This document shows positions 26,602-35,743 of a DNA stretch of 64,000 nucleotides, piece by piece. The notes beneath the pieces are model-generated. The model was given only the letters and a program-made list of their open reading frames with translations. It ran no database searches and was not told the DNA's origin. Every line of letters begins with the position of its first letter. The first letter of the stretch is position 1. The DNA comes from Cyanobium sp. PLM2.Bin73 (GTDB taxonomy: Bacteria; Cyanobacteriota; Cyanobacteriia; PCC-6307; Cyanobiaceae): contig REEV01000059.1 in the NCBI GenBank assembly GCA_007694915.1, forward strand, positions 1 to 64,000, given 5' to 3'. The position numbers were made by a program, and so were the translations under genes.

Positions 26602-27096
26602 TCAGGTGGGGGTCTGCATGCCCTGAATCAGAAAGTCGAAGTAGGGACCGGCCAGAGCGGCCTCCTCGGCGCCGAGCAGCGCCAGGGCGGCATCCTTCAT
26701 GGTGCGCATCGCCTCCACCATCCCGGGCATGGGCACGCCGAGGCTGTTGTACATCTCGCGGGCACCCTCCAGACCGATCTTCTGGATCAGTTCGGTGCTG
26801 CCTGCCAGCACGCCGTAGGTCACGAGCCGGAGATACCAGCTGTAGTCCCGCAGACACTGGGCACGCTGCTTCTGGCCGAAGGCGTTGCCCCCCGGAGCCA
26901 CATAGTCGGGCTTGCGGGCGAACAGCTGCTTGGCGGCCTCATCCACGATCTTTTTCTCGTTTTCGGTGAGTGCTCGCACCACCGTCAGCCGCTGCTCCCC
27001 GCGGCTGAGGAACTCCACCATTGAGCGAAGTTCACCACTGCTGGGATAGCGCAGTTGATCATCCGCCTGGAGGATCAGATCCCGAACGACGCTCAT
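26602..27096 (-). CDS. apcD: Allophycocyanin alpha-B subunit ApcD
   Basis: 164 residues, globin-like phycobiliprotein of the phycobilisome core. ApcD is a terminal energy emitter that passes excitation mainly to photosystem I. The chromophore-binding Cys is at about residue 81 in [19 protein letters not shown], and [11 protein letters not shown] precedes it. [15 protein letters not shown] at the start and the [14 protein letters not shown] segment with one phycocyanobilin-binding Cys are ApcD-like rather than ApcA- or ApcB-like. ATG 27096. Monocistronic, with its own terminator. No other phycobilisome gene is in the window, in keeping with apcD being unlinked from apcABC in many cyanobacteria. 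Confidence 0.92.
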   Translation of the reverse strand: MSVVRDLILQADDQLRYPSSGELRSMVEFLSRGEQRLTVVRALTENEKKIVDEAAKQLFARKPDYVAPGGNAFGQKQRAQCLRDYSWYLRLVTYGVLAGSTELIQKIGLEGAREMYNSLGVPMPGMVEAMRTMKDAALALLGAEEAALAGPYFDFLIQGMQTPT

Positions 27097-27214
27097 CGCA
27101 GCGACCAAACGCACGGATACTCTATCGAGTGCGTTCTCCTCTCCGGAGCGGACAGGGGAAGGTGTAACGGCCCTTTGCACGCCGTAGGTTCGCTGCGGCG
27201 GAGGGGCGGATCGG

Positions 27215-28630
27215 ATGGACACAGACCTGGTGGTGGGGCAGCAGCTTGAGGGTGTCGTCTCCGGCCTCTCCCATGACGGCCTGGCAGTGGTCCGCCACCA
27301 CGGCCAGGTGCTGTTCGCTCCCGGAGGGGTGCCCGGGGAAACCCTGCGCCTGCGCTTGCTGCACCGCTCCAGCAGCCATTGGTCGGCTGAACTGCTGGCC
27401 GTGCTGGAGCCCTCGCCCGAGCGCCGCCGGCCCCCCTGCATCCTCGCCGAGCGCTGCGGCGGCTGCAGCGTTCAGCACCTCGAGCAGCAGAGCCAGCAGC
27501 GCTGGAAGCGCCAGAAGCTGATCGACGCCCTGCAGCGCATCGCCCGCCTTGGCCACGACTGGGAGGGGCTGGTGCCCCCCACCCTGAGCGCCGGCGACGG
27601 CCTCGGCTACCGCAACCGGGCCGTGCTGCCGCTGGAGCGCCGGACGGATGGAACCCTCAGGGCCGGCTACTACCGCCCCGGCAGCCACCGGATCGTCAAC
27701 CTCAACCACTGCCCGGTGCTGGATCCCCGTCTCGACGCCCTGATCGCTCCGCTCAAGGCCGATCTGGAGGCGAGCGGCTGGCCGGTGGACCGTCACCTGC
27801 GCTCCGCCGGTGGTCTGCGCCACCTGGCCCTGCGCCTGGGACATCACAGCGGAGAGCTGCTGATCACCCTGGTGAGCAGCCACCGCCAGCTGGACGGCCT
27901 TGAGGAGCTGGCCGGCCGCTGGCTGGAGCGCTGGCCCCAGCTGGTGGGCGTGTGCCTGAACATCCAGGACCGGCCCACCAACACCCTGCTCGGTCCCACC
28001 ACGGCGGTGGTGGCAGGGCGCGACTGGCTGCGGGAGGGCTTTGCCGGCCTGGAGCTGCAGGTGGGTGCCGACAGCTTCTTCCAGGTGAACACCGTTCAGG
28101 CCGAGGCCGTGGTGCCGCTGCTGCGCTCGGCCCTCGCCGGCCAGCCCTCCGGCGTCCTGATCGACGCCTACTGCGGCATCGGCACCTACAGCCTGCCCCT
28201 GGCGGCCGACGGCTGGTCGGTGCTGGGGATGGAACGCAACCCGGCGGCCGTAGACCTGGCCCGCCGCAACGCAGTGCTCAATCGTCTGGCGGAACGCTGC
28301 CGGTTTCAGGAAGGGCCCGTGGCCGAGCTCCTGGCTGAGGCCATCCCCGACTGCCAGGCCCTGGTTGTCGATCCGCCGCGCAAGGGCCTCGAGCCGGCGG
28401 TGCTGGCGGCGGTGCTGGCGGCGCCGCCGCCCTCCCTCCTCTATCTCAGCTGTGATCCCGCCACCCTGGCCCGGGATCTGAGCGCCCTGGCCGGCCCCGA
28501 GGGTCCCTACAGCCTGGAGAGCGTGCAGCCGATCGACTTCTTTCCCCAGACCAGCCACGTGGAGGCCCTGGCCGTGCTGCGCCTCAGCGCAGCTGGGCGC
28601 CCAGCTGTTTCTCCAGGGCCTGCCGGATGA
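27215..28630 (+). CDS. rlmD: 23S rRNA (uracil-5-)-methyltransferase RlmD
   Basis: 471 residues, TrmA/RlmD family SAM-dependent methyltransferase, expected to methylate U1939 of 23S rRNA. A TRAM-like N-terminal beta domain (1-70) precedes a [4Fe-4S] Cys set (C75, C81, C84 in [10 protein letters not shown], and a fourth in NHCPVLD near 167). The SAM site [14 protein letters not shown] is near 315, [11 protein letters not shown] near 386 and the catalytic-loop motif [11 protein letters not shown] near 412. Divergent from apcD with 118 bases between start codons, where a promoter for each should lie. The C-terminal 47 bases overlap the pheT end on the other strand. Confidence 0.9.
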   Translation: MDTDLVVGQQLEGVVSGLSHDGLAVVRHHGQVLFAPGGVPGETLRLRLLHRSSSHWSAELLAVLEPSPERRRPPCILAERCGGCSVQHLEQQSQQRWKRQKLIDALQRIARLGHDWEGLVPPTLSAGDGLGYRNRAVLPLERRTDGTLRAGYYRPGSHRIVNLNHCPVLDPRLDALIAPLKADLEASGWPVDRHLRSAGGLRHLALRLGHHSGELLITLVSSHRQLDGLEELAGRWLERWPQLVGVCLNIQDRPTNTLLGPTTAVVAGRDWLREGFAGLELQVGADSFFQVNTVQAEAVVPLLRSALAGQPSGVLIDAYCGIGTYSLPLAADGWSVLGMERNPAAVDLARRNAVLNRLAERCRFQEGPVAELLAEAIPDCQALVVDPPRKGLEPAVLAAVLAAPPPSLLYLSCDPATLARDLSALAGPEGPYSLESVQPIDFFPQTSHVEALAVLRLSAAGRPAVSPGPAG

Positions 28631-31040
28631 GGCTGTGGGCGCTCTCCACCTCCGCTTCGGTGAGGGTGCGCCTGGGGTCCCGGTAGCGCAGCCGGAAGGC
28701 CTGGCTGCACTGGCCGCTGGCAAGCGGTTCCCCCTCGTAGCGGTCGATCAGTTCCGCCTGCTCGAGCAGGGGCCGGCCGGCCTTGCGGATCACCTGCAGC
28801 AGCTGGGCCGAGCGGGTGCCGGTCGGCACCACCAGGGCCAGGTCGCGCTCGGCCGCCGGCACCGTGGCGAAGGGGCTGAAGGCGGGCTGCCAGCGGTTGC
28901 GGCGGGTGGCGGCGGTGAGCACGGCCGCCAGGTCGAGTTCGAACAGATGGGTGGAGTCGGGCAGGTTGAGCAGCTCCGCCCGGCTTGGATGGAGCTGGCC
29001 GAAGCAGCCCGACGGCCGGCCCTCCAGCACCAGTTCGGCTGCCCGGCCGGGGTGGAGCAGGGCGTGCCCCTCCAGGGGCCTGTCCTCGACCGGGAGCTGC
29101 AGGGCCGTGAGGGCCTGCTGCAGCACACCGCGGGCCTGGTAGTAGTCAGGGAGTGCCGGTTTGCCGCTGGTGCGCCAGCGCCCAGCGCGGCGCTCGCCGC
29201 AGATCACTCCGCTGAGCAAGCTGCGCGCTTCGAGGCCGTCCTGCTGAAACACCTGGCCGATCTCGAAGGCCCAGAAGCCGCCCTGACCGCTCTGCAGGTT
29301 GCGCCGGGCCGCCTCCAGCAGTTCCTCCTGCAGCTGATCACGGAGATGGCCGTAGTCGGCCAGCAGGGGATTGGCGAGGGGGATCCGCCCGTCGCTCGCC
29401 GCCACCAGCGAGAAGCTGCAGGCTTCCTGCAGTCCGGCGGCGCAGAGGGCCCGGCGCAGGCGCCGCTCCGCCTCCTGGGCGGGCTCCAGGCCCCCGGGCT
29501 CGATTGGATCGGGCAGATGGGCGGCGAACTGGTCGTAGCCCACCAGCCTGGCCACCTCCTCGATCAGATCCACCTCCCGGCACAGGTCGAGGGCCCTGGC
29601 CGGTGGCACCCGCACCAGCCAGCCCTCGTCGCTGGCCTCCAGCGTGCAGCCGATCGCCTCCAGGGTGGCGCTGATGCGCCCGTCCTCCAGATCGCTGGGC
29701 TCGCCCTCCACCAGCACCGGCCCCAGCAGGTTGTGCAGGGCGTCGCGGCGCAGCAGCAGGGGTTCCTGGGCCTGCTGGGGCCTGCGGTGCAGCCAGCGGC
29801 CCTGCACCGTGGCGCCGGCCAGTTCCACCAGCAGGGCGCAGGCCCGGTCGGCGGCCTCCAGGGTGGCCTCACAGGGCAGGCCCTTCTCGAAGCGGCTGCT
29901 GGCCTCCGTGCGCAGCCCCAGGCTGCGGGCCGACTGGCGCACCCGGCGCGCGGGGAACACGGCCGCCTCCAGCCAGATGGAGCTGGTGCCCGCGTGCACC
30001 GCCTCGCCGGCTCCGCCGATCACCCCCGCCAGGGCGATGGCCTTGTCGGCGTAGGTCACCACCAGGGCGTCGGCGCTCAGCTGGCGCTGCTCCCCGTCGA
30101 GGCTGGTGAAGGGCTCTCCGGGCCGGGCCTGGCGCAGGCCGATCGCCCCTGGCTGGGCCTGCCCGCCTGCGCCGGCAGGGAGGGCCGCCAGGGCATCGCT
30201 GTCGAAGGCATGCAGGGGCTGGCCGGTCTCCAGCATCACCAGGTTGGTGATGTCCACCACGTTGTTGATCGGGCGGATGCCGGCCTTCTCCAGCCGCCGC
30301 TGCAGCCACAGCGGCGAGGGGGCCACGCGGATGCCGCCCAGGGCGGTGAGGCTGAACAGACCCCCCTCCTCCATGGCCTCCCGGGCCGCAGACTCGGCCT
30401 GCAACGGCTCATCGGGGCAGGCCTGAGCACTGCTGCTGAAGCGGGTCCTGGCAGCGCACAGGGCCGCCACCTCGCGGGCGATCCCCCGCATCGACAGGCC
30501 ATCGGGCCGGTTGGCCGTGATCGCCAGCTCCAGCAGCTGATCGTCGAGGCCCAGGCTCGGGCCCACGGCCGTTCCCACGGGCGGCACCGCCTCGAGCAGG
30601 TCCTCGAGCACGGCGATGCCACCGGAGCTGTCGCTGAATCCCAGTTCGGCCAGCGAGCAGATCATGCCGCTGCTGGCCACACCCCGGAGCTCCGCCGGTT
30701 TGATCGTGAGGTTCACCGCCGGCAGCGTGGTGCCCACCAGGGCCACGGGCACATGGATGCCGGCGCGAACGTTGGCGGCGCCGCACACGATCTGCAGTTG
30801 CTCCTCCCCGCCCACATCCACGCGGCACACGCTCAGCTTGGTGGCGTCGGGATGGGGCTCACGGCTGGTCACCCGGCCCACCACCACGCCGGCGGCCCGG
30901 GCGGCCAGGTCCTCCACCGCCTCCACCTCGAAGCCGGCGATCGACAGCCGCTCCGCCAGGGTGTCGATGTCGAGATCCAGCTCAGCCTGGCCGTCGGGAG
31001 TGCTCACCAGTTCACACAGCCACTGGTGGGAGACCCGCAT
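28584..31040 (-). CDS. pheT: Phenylalanyl-tRNA synthetase beta subunit
   Basis: 818 residues, bacterial-type beta subunit of the (alpha-beta)2 PheRS that charges tRNA-Phe. The N-terminal tRNA-binding (EMAP-like) OB domain has VVVGRVTSREPHPDATKLSVC (about 50-70), then the B3/B4 editing domain (PINNVVDITNLVMLETGQPLHA reduced to its core NNVVDITN near 256), B5, the core aminoacylation-like domain, and the C-terminal anticodon-binding FDX-ACB domain (LVVPTGTRSAQLL near 735 and FRLRYRDPRRTLT near 785). ATG 31040. pheS is not in the window. Divergent from rpmG; converges on rlmD with a 47-base overlap. Confidence 0.95.
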   Translation of the reverse strand: MRVSHQWLCELVSTPDGQAELDLDIDTLAERLSIAGFEVEAVEDLAARAAGVVVGRVTSREPHPDATKLSVCRVDVGGEEQLQIVCGAANVRAGIHVPVALVGTTLPAVNLTIKPAELRGVASSGMICSLAELGFSDSSGGIAVLEDLLEAVPPVGTAVGPSLGLDDQLLELAITANRPDGLSMRGIAREVAALCAARTRFSSSAQACPDEPLQAESAAREAMEEGGLFSLTALGGIRVAPSPLWLQRRLEKAGIRPINNVVDITNLVMLETGQPLHAFDSDALAALPAGAGGQAQPGAIGLRQARPGEPFTSLDGEQRQLSADALVVTYADKAIALAGVIGGAGEAVHAGTSSIWLEAAVFPARRVRQSARSLGLRTEASSRFEKGLPCEATLEAADRACALLVELAGATVQGRWLHRRPQQAQEPLLLRRDALHNLLGPVLVEGEPSDLEDGRISATLEAIGCTLEASDEGWLVRVPPARALDLCREVDLIEEVARLVGYDQFAAHLPDPIEPGGLEPAQEAERRLRRALCAAGLQEACSFSLVAASDGRIPLANPLLADYGHLRDQLQEELLEAARRNLQSGQGGFWAFEIGQVFQQDGLEARSLLSGVICGERRAGRWRTSGKPALPDYYQARGVLQQALTALQLPVEDRPLEGHALLHPGRAAELVLEGRPSGCFGQLHPSRAELLNLPDSTHLFELDLAAVLTAATRRNRWQPAFSPFATVPAAERDLALVVPTGTRSAQLLQVIRKAGRPLLEQAELIDRYEGEPLASGQCSQAFRLRYRDPRRTLTEAEVESAHSLIRQALEKQLGAQLR

Positions 31041-31169
31041 GCGTTGTTGTCCTCGACGGCACAGCCGGCGATCCTAGGCAGCGGGGTCGGCCCCCAACAG
31101 GAAGCCGTCACCCCGCCAGGTATGGTGAGAATTGTCCCCATGCTTCGCTGACGCGGCGCAACGTCCTTC

Positions 31170-31364
31170 ATGGCTAAGAACAAGGGCGTCCGGATCGTGA
31201 TCACCCTCGAGTGCACGGAATGCCGGTCCAACCCCGCCAAGCGGTCTCCGGGGGTGTCCCGTTACACCACCGAGAAGAACCGCCGCAACACCACCGAACG
31301 GCTGGAGCTGAAGAAGTTCTGCCCGCACTGCAACACGTCGACCGTTCACAAGGAAATCAAGTGA
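31170..31364 (+). CDS. rpmG: 50S ribosomal protein L33
   Basis: 64 residues, typical L33. It has the zinc-ribbon cysteine pairs of the C+ type, ECTEC near the N-terminus and CPHC near the C-terminus, so it should bind zinc. The core [13 protein letters not shown] and STVHKEIK ending are characteristic. First gene of an rpmG-rpsR-rnb run. The 129-base gap to pheT contains a possible minus-10-like TATGGT near 31120, not strong enough to call a promoter. Confidence 0.96.
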   Translation: MAKNKGVRIVITLECTECRSNPAKRSPGVSRYTTEKNRRNTTERLELKKFCPHCNTSTVHKEIK

Positions 31365-31449
31365 CCGGGGTCTGACCGCACCGCCGCCGGTGCGATCAGA
31401 CATCGATAGATCTGTTCTGCGGACCACCTCCCTTCTCCTTCTCCCATCC

Positions 31450-31671
31450 ATGGCCGGAACCTTTTTCAAGAAGCGCCTGTCGCCCATCAAGCCGGGCGAC
31501 CCGATCGACTACAAGGATGTCGATCTGCTCAAGAAGTTCATCACCGAGCGCGGCAAGATCCTGCCCCGCCGGCTCACCGGACTCACCGCCCAGCAACAGC
31601 GCGACCTCACCAACGCGGTGAAGCGTGCCCGCATCGTGGCCCTGCTGCCCTTCGTCAATCCGGAAGGCTGA
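31450..31671 (+). CDS. rpsR: 30S ribosomal protein S18
   Basis: 73 residues. [20 protein letters not shown] then [16 protein letters not shown] and [19 protein letters not shown] are the standard S18 core that pairs with S6 on the small subunit platform. ATG 31450 is the family start; an earlier in-frame start would add residues without support. It follows rpmG by 85 bases, an arrangement common in cyanobacteria. Confidence 0.96.
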   Translation: MAGTFFKKRLSPIKPGDPIDYKDVDLLKKFITERGKILPRRLTGLTAQQQRDLTNAVKRARIVALLPFVNPEG

Positions 31672-33727
31672 GCCCCCTCTGGCTTCCGATCCTCTCCATC
31701 CGGGTGATCTCGCCGGTGTGCTGCTGGAGCGCAGCGGCGAGCGCACACCGGCCCTCGCTGTGGTGCTCGGCGTCCAGGGCAGCAAGCTGCAGCTGGCCGT
31801 TGGTTGGCCTGCCAGAACGCTGAACCTGCCCCGGCGGGATGTGCAGCCCGTCTGCCCGTTGCCTGCCGTCGCGTCGCCCCCGCCGCGACTGGGCATCACG
31901 CCCTGGGCCTTCAGCGCTGAGGATCTGGCCGCCGCCCAGCCCCGCCGCCGCGATCTCGGGTCCGCCTGGTGGCTTCTCGTGGAAGCGGCTGACGCCGACC
32001 TCAGCCTGGCTGCCTGGTGTGATCTGGTGTTCGGTGGCCAGGGGCCCCTGCAGCTCGCCGCCGGCTGGCTGTGGCTGCACGGTCCCCAGCTGCTCTTTCG
32101 CCTGCGACCCTCCGGCATCAGTCCGCGCCCGGCCGCGGATCTGCGCCAGCTGCGCCGGCAACGCCGCCAGCAGAGCCTGCAGCGCGAGCAGCAGCAGCGC
32201 TGGCATCAGGCTCTGCGTGCCCGTCAGCCGATCGATCCCGCGGCCCTGGCTCCCGCCCAGGCCCAGGACCTGGAGCTGCTGCGGCGCTGGGCCGGAGAAG
32301 ACACGGCCACACCCCTGCCCGGCGAGCTGCGCAAGGCCCTCCAGGCTGCCCACTGCCACGCCGACAGCGGCGGCATCCGCCACCTGCTGGTGGATCTGGG
32401 CCAGTGGCAGCGGCACCATCTGCCGTCCCTGAGCCAGACCCCCTGGCAGCTCGGCTTTTCCCCCGCGCAGGAGGCGGAGGCCCAGCGCCTGCTGGCGCTC
32501 GCCGACCAGGAGCTTCCCGGCGATGGCGAGCGCGTCGACCTGAGCGCCCAGCGGGTGGTCACCATCGACGACGAGGACACCCGCGACATCGATGACGGGC
32601 TGGCCCTGGAGGCGGGCCCTGACGGCCAGCCCCGGATCTGGATTCACGTGGCCGATCCCGGCCGGCTGGTGGCCCCGGGCTCAGCCCTCGACCTGGAGGC
32701 ACGGCGGCGCTCCACCAGCCTCTACCTGGCGCGGGGCACCCTGCCGATGTTCCCCCCCGAGCTCAGCAACGGCCCGTTCAGCCTGCGGGCGGGGCAGCGC
32801 TGCCCCGCCTGGAGCCTCTGGGTGGACCTGGCCGACGACGGCGGCGTGGCCGCCAGCGGAGTCTGCCGCAGCTGGGTGCACCCCCGCTACCGGCTCTCCT
32901 ACGACGACGCCGACGAGCTGCTCGAGCTGGCTCCGCCCCAGGAGCAGCCGCTGCTGGAGCTGCAGGCCCTGCTGCAGCGGCGCCGCGCCTGGCGTCTGGC
33001 CCGGAGGGCCCTGCTGCTGGATCAGCCGGAGGGCCGCATCCGCGAAGAGGGTGGCGCCCCGCTGCTGGAGATCACCGAGCCCGGTCCGGCCCGCCAGCTG
33101 GTGGCCGAGGCCATGATCCTCGCCGGTGCCGTGGTGGCCGAGCACGGCCGCAGCCGCGGGCTGGCCCTGCCCTACCGCAGCCAGCCGCCCGCCGAGCTGC
33201 CCCCCGCCCACGAGCTCGAGGGCCTGCCTCCTGGTCCGGTGCGCCACGCGGCGATCAAGGCCTGCCTCAGCCGCGGGCACACCGGCTGCGCGCCCGCTCC
33301 CCACTTCAGCCTCGGTCTGCCGGCCTATGTGCAGGCCACCTCCCCGATCCGCCGCTACGGCGATCTGCTGGTGCAGCGCCAGCTGCTGGCCCTGGAGCGG
33401 GGGGAGGATCCGCTGGACGACTCGGCGATTCTCTCCCTGCTGGAGGAGCTTGAGGGGCCTGCCCGCCAGGCGGTGCAGATCAGCCGCGAGGATCAGCGCC
33501 ACTGGCAGCAGGTGTGGTTCGAGGCCCATCGCGGCCAGCAGTGGGCCTGCTGTTTCCTGCGCTGGCTGCGGGCCCAGGACCGGCTCGCCCTGGTGCACGT
33601 GGAGGAGCTGGCGATGGATCTGCCCGCCCTGGCACCGGAGGGAGCCGAGCCGGCCACACCCCTGCTGCTGCGGGTGCAGCAGGTGGACCCCCTGCGCGAT
33701 CAGCTGCGGCTGGTGGCCGGCCCCTGA
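31625..33727 (+). CDS. rnb: Ribonuclease II/R-family exoribonuclease
   Basis: RNB-domain 3'-5' exoribonuclease, up to 700 residues. The catalytic domain starts with [20 protein letters not shown] (metal-binding Asp cluster) near residue 315, continues through [13 protein letters not shown] and [16 protein letters not shown], and ends with [18 protein letters not shown] near 575. Cold-shock-like domains are weak. It degrades RNA in the cytoplasm and is the likely RNase II-type enzyme of this cell. Start uncertain: GTG 31625 overlaps rpsR by 47 bases; there is no ATG, GTG or TTG between the rpsR stop and GTG 31718, which would cut into conserved sequence (GDLAG); a CTG lies at 31679. Confidence 0.88.
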   Translation: MPASWPCCPSSIRKAEPPLASDPLHPGDLAGVLLERSGERTPALAVVLGVQGSKLQLAVGWPARTLNLPRRDVQPVCPLPAVASPPPRLGITPWAFSAEDLAAAQPRRRDLGSAWWLLVEAADADLSLAAWCDLVFGGQGPLQLAAGWLWLHGPQLLFRLRPSGISPRPAADLRQLRRQRRQQSLQREQQQRWHQALRARQPIDPAALAPAQAQDLELLRRWAGEDTATPLPGELRKALQAAHCHADSGGIRHLLVDLGQWQRHHLPSLSQTPWQLGFSPAQEAEAQRLLALADQELPGDGERVDLSAQRVVTIDDEDTRDIDDGLALEAGPDGQPRIWIHVADPGRLVAPGSALDLEARRRSTSLYLARGTLPMFPPELSNGPFSLRAGQRCPAWSLWVDLADDGGVAASGVCRSWVHPRYRLSYDDADELLELAPPQEQPLLELQALLQRRRAWRLARRALLLDQPEGRIREEGGAPLLEITEPGPARQLVAEAMILAGAVVAEHGRSRGLALPYRSQPPAELPPAHELEGLPPGPVRHAAIKACLSRGHTGCAPAPHFSLGLPAYVQATSPIRRYGDLLVQRQLLALERGEDPLDDSAILSLLEELEGPARQAVQISREDQRHWQQVWFEAHRGQQWACCFLRWLRAQDRLALVHVEELAMDLPALAPEGAEPATPLLLRVQQVDPLRDQLRLVAGP

Positions 33728-35577
33728 AGCCGGGTCACCCGCAGCCAGGGGCCCCAGGGGTTGGCCACCGCCAGCAGCTGCACCGGCCCAGCGCTGGTGC
33801 GCTCCGCCGCCTGGGCCAGCCAGTGGTGCACGGCCGGCTCCAGGGTGATCAGGGGCCAGCGGCGCCTGGCTCCACCCGGGCACGCGCTGCTGCTGTCCAG
33901 CTGGTAGCCCCCCTGGCCATCGCCCACCAGGGCCCCGCTCCAGAGCTGTTCATGGGCTGTGGCCGGGGCCTGGGTCGGGGCCAGGTCGGCCTCCAGGGCG
34001 CCGGGGCGCTTCTGCGCCCCATCGAGCTGGCCGCCGGCATCCAGCAGCGCGGGATCGGCCAGGGCCGCCAGCTGGCGCTGCCGCCAGGCGTGGTGGTGCC
34101 AGGGGGTGTCCCAGAGTGGCAGGGGGCCAGCCGGCGCCACGCCGTCGTTGATCAGGGCCTGCTGCAGCTGCCGCACCGGCAACTCGGCCGGCGCGCAACC
34201 GCGCTGCAGGCAGAGGGCCGCCGCCAGCCCGGCCGCCTGGCCGATGTTGAGGATCAGGGGTTGCAGCCGGGTGGCGCCGTTGGCCATGTGGCTGACGCTG
34301 ACGCACTTGTCGGCCGCCAGCAGGTTGGTGGTGTCGCGGCTCACCAGGGCGCCGTAGGGGATTGTGAACGGGGTGCCGCTCCAGCGTCCCCCCCAGCGGC
34401 AGCTCTTGGGAGCCAGGGGCCAGTCGTCGCCGGGGTAGTGGTGATCGTTGGCGTAATTCCCCACGGCGATGGCCTCCAGCGGCCCGTCCGGCGCAGCCAG
34501 CGGCCCGCCCGGCGCAGCCAGGGGGGCGATCGAGGCGCCTGGGCCGGCGGGCAACAGCTGCTGCTCGGTCACGGTCACCAGCCCCTGCAACCGCCGTCCC
34601 TCACGCCAGTAGGGCATCAGGGCCAGGGGCGACGGGCCCTCCAGGGCGTCAGCTCCTGGGGCATCGGGAAACACCTTGGCTGGCTCCAGCCAGCCCCCGC
34701 TGGCCTGCTCCAGAGCACCGGCGAAGGCCAGGCTGTGCTCCCCCATGGCGGCGAACAGATCGGCCTCGGCCGCCGGATCGCCGCTGAAGGCCCGCTCCAG
34801 CCCCGCGTGCCAGTCGTTGCCGTGCAGGGGCCAGTTGAGCATCACCAGATCCCCGGGCAGGCGCCCGTAGGTGATCGTGCGCTCCAACCCGAAGGCGTCG
34901 GTGGCCGCCGCGAACGGTGGCGCCAGCGGGGGTGCCGGGTGCGGGCAGATCCGCTCGCGCCGCAGTCGCCCCATCGCCACCCAGGTGGGCGACTGCACCG
35001 GCTGCTGGCTGAAGAACGGCTCGGTCGCCAGGCGTGAGGCCGGCGGCGCGCTGGGCTCACCCCAGAGCTCCCGGCTCTCCCAACCGAAGCGATGGGCGCT
35101 GCCGGCCAGGGCGATCAGCTCGCCCCGGTCGCTTCCATCGATGGCCAGCTGGGGTGCCACGGTGACCGGCTGCCCCTGTCGCTCCAGCTCCAGATGGGTG
35201 ATGCGCTCGCCTTGCCGGCGCACCGCCCGCAGCCGGCAGTGGGGCCACCACTCCACCCCCGCGGCCTGCAGCCAGCGGCGCAGGATCGCCTCGGCGGTGG
35301 ACGGCCGGTAGCCGAAACAGCTCACCCAGTTGTGGTCGAGCCCCTCCGGTTCCTCGGTGGCCAGCTGGCGCAACAGGGCCCCCCAGAGGCCCGTTTGCCA
35401 GGGGCTGAGTTCGTTGCCGTCGGGGCAGCACACGCCGGCGGCGCTCACCATCCCCCCCAGCCAGGCACCGGGCGTGAGCAGCAGGGTGCGGGCTCCGGCG
35501 CGGCCGGCCTGGATCGCCGCCGCCGCACCTCCTGTGCCGCCTCCCCACACCACCACGGGCTGCTGTCGGTCAGGCAT
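33700..35577 (-). CDS. FAD-dependent oxidoreductase
   Basis: About 625 residues, flavoprotein of the FAD_oxidored/GMC-unlike type. The N-terminal Rossmann motif VVWGGGTGGAAAAIQAGRAG binds the FAD ADP moiety, DGSDRGELIALAG near residue 150 is typical of this family, and NLLAADKCVSVSHMANGATR with the following LNIGQAAGLAAAL near 440 matches the second FAD-binding block. Substrate unknown. No signal peptide is obvious. A 7-residue in-frame tandem repeat (AAPGGPL/AAPDGPL) occurs near residues 355-368. ATG 35577; divergent from metG, and the C-terminus overlaps rnb by 28 bases on the other strand. Confidence 0.8.
   Translation of the reverse strand: MPDRQQPVVVWGGGTGGAAAAIQAGRAGARTLLLTPGAWLGGMVSAAGVCCPDGNELSPWQTGLWGALLRQLATEEPEGLDHNWVSCFGYRPSTAEAILRRWLQAAGVEWWPHCRLRAVRRQGERITHLELERQGQPVTVAPQLAIDGSDRGELIALAGSAHRFGWESRELWGEPSAPPASRLATEPFFSQQPVQSPTWVAMGRLRRERICPHPAPPLAPPFAAATDAFGLERTITYGRLPGDLVMLNWPLHGNDWHAGLERAFSGDPAAEADLFAAMGEHSLAFAGALEQASGGWLEPAKVFPDAPGADALEGPSPLALMPYWREGRRLQGLVTVTEQQLLPAGPGASIAPLAAPGGPLAAPDGPLEAIAVGNYANDHHYPGDDWPLAPKSCRWGGRWSGTPFTIPYGALVSRDTTNLLAADKCVSVSHMANGATRLQPLILNIGQAAGLAAALCLQRGCAPAELPVRQLQQALINDGVAPAGPLPLWDTPWHHHAWRQRQLAALADPALLDAGGQLDGAQKRPGALEADLAPTQAPATAHEQLWSGALVGDGQGGYQLDSSSACPGGARRRWPLITLEPAVHHWLAQAAERTSAGPVQLLAVANPWGPWLRVTRLQGPATSRS
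34480..34521. repeat. 21-base tandem duplication inside the FAD oxidoreductase gene
   Basis: Two adjacent 21-base copies (34480-34500 and 34501-34521) differ at one base. The period keeps the frame and duplicates seven residues (Leu-Ala-Ala-Pro-Gly/Asp-Gly-Pro). This is a recent-looking expansion in a surface-loop region. Confidence 0.85.
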
Positions 35578-35743
35578 GGCGGATCGGAGAGGCGAGACAG
35601 GTGAGGGGAGACAGGTGATGGGTAGGATCCGGCTCAGGCGCCAGGTTTTCGGGATCCGGCTGGCGATCGCCAGGGCCTCGAACCGCTCCACTCCAGGGCG
35701 CCGAGCCGGCGGCCGGGCGCGCCCGCTGGCCATCCACCGCCGC

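Noticed and set aside
28635-31151. An 838-codon open frame opposite pheT
   Set aside because: Same reason: compositional shadow of pheT, rich in Gln, His, Gly and Ala, with no recognisable motif.
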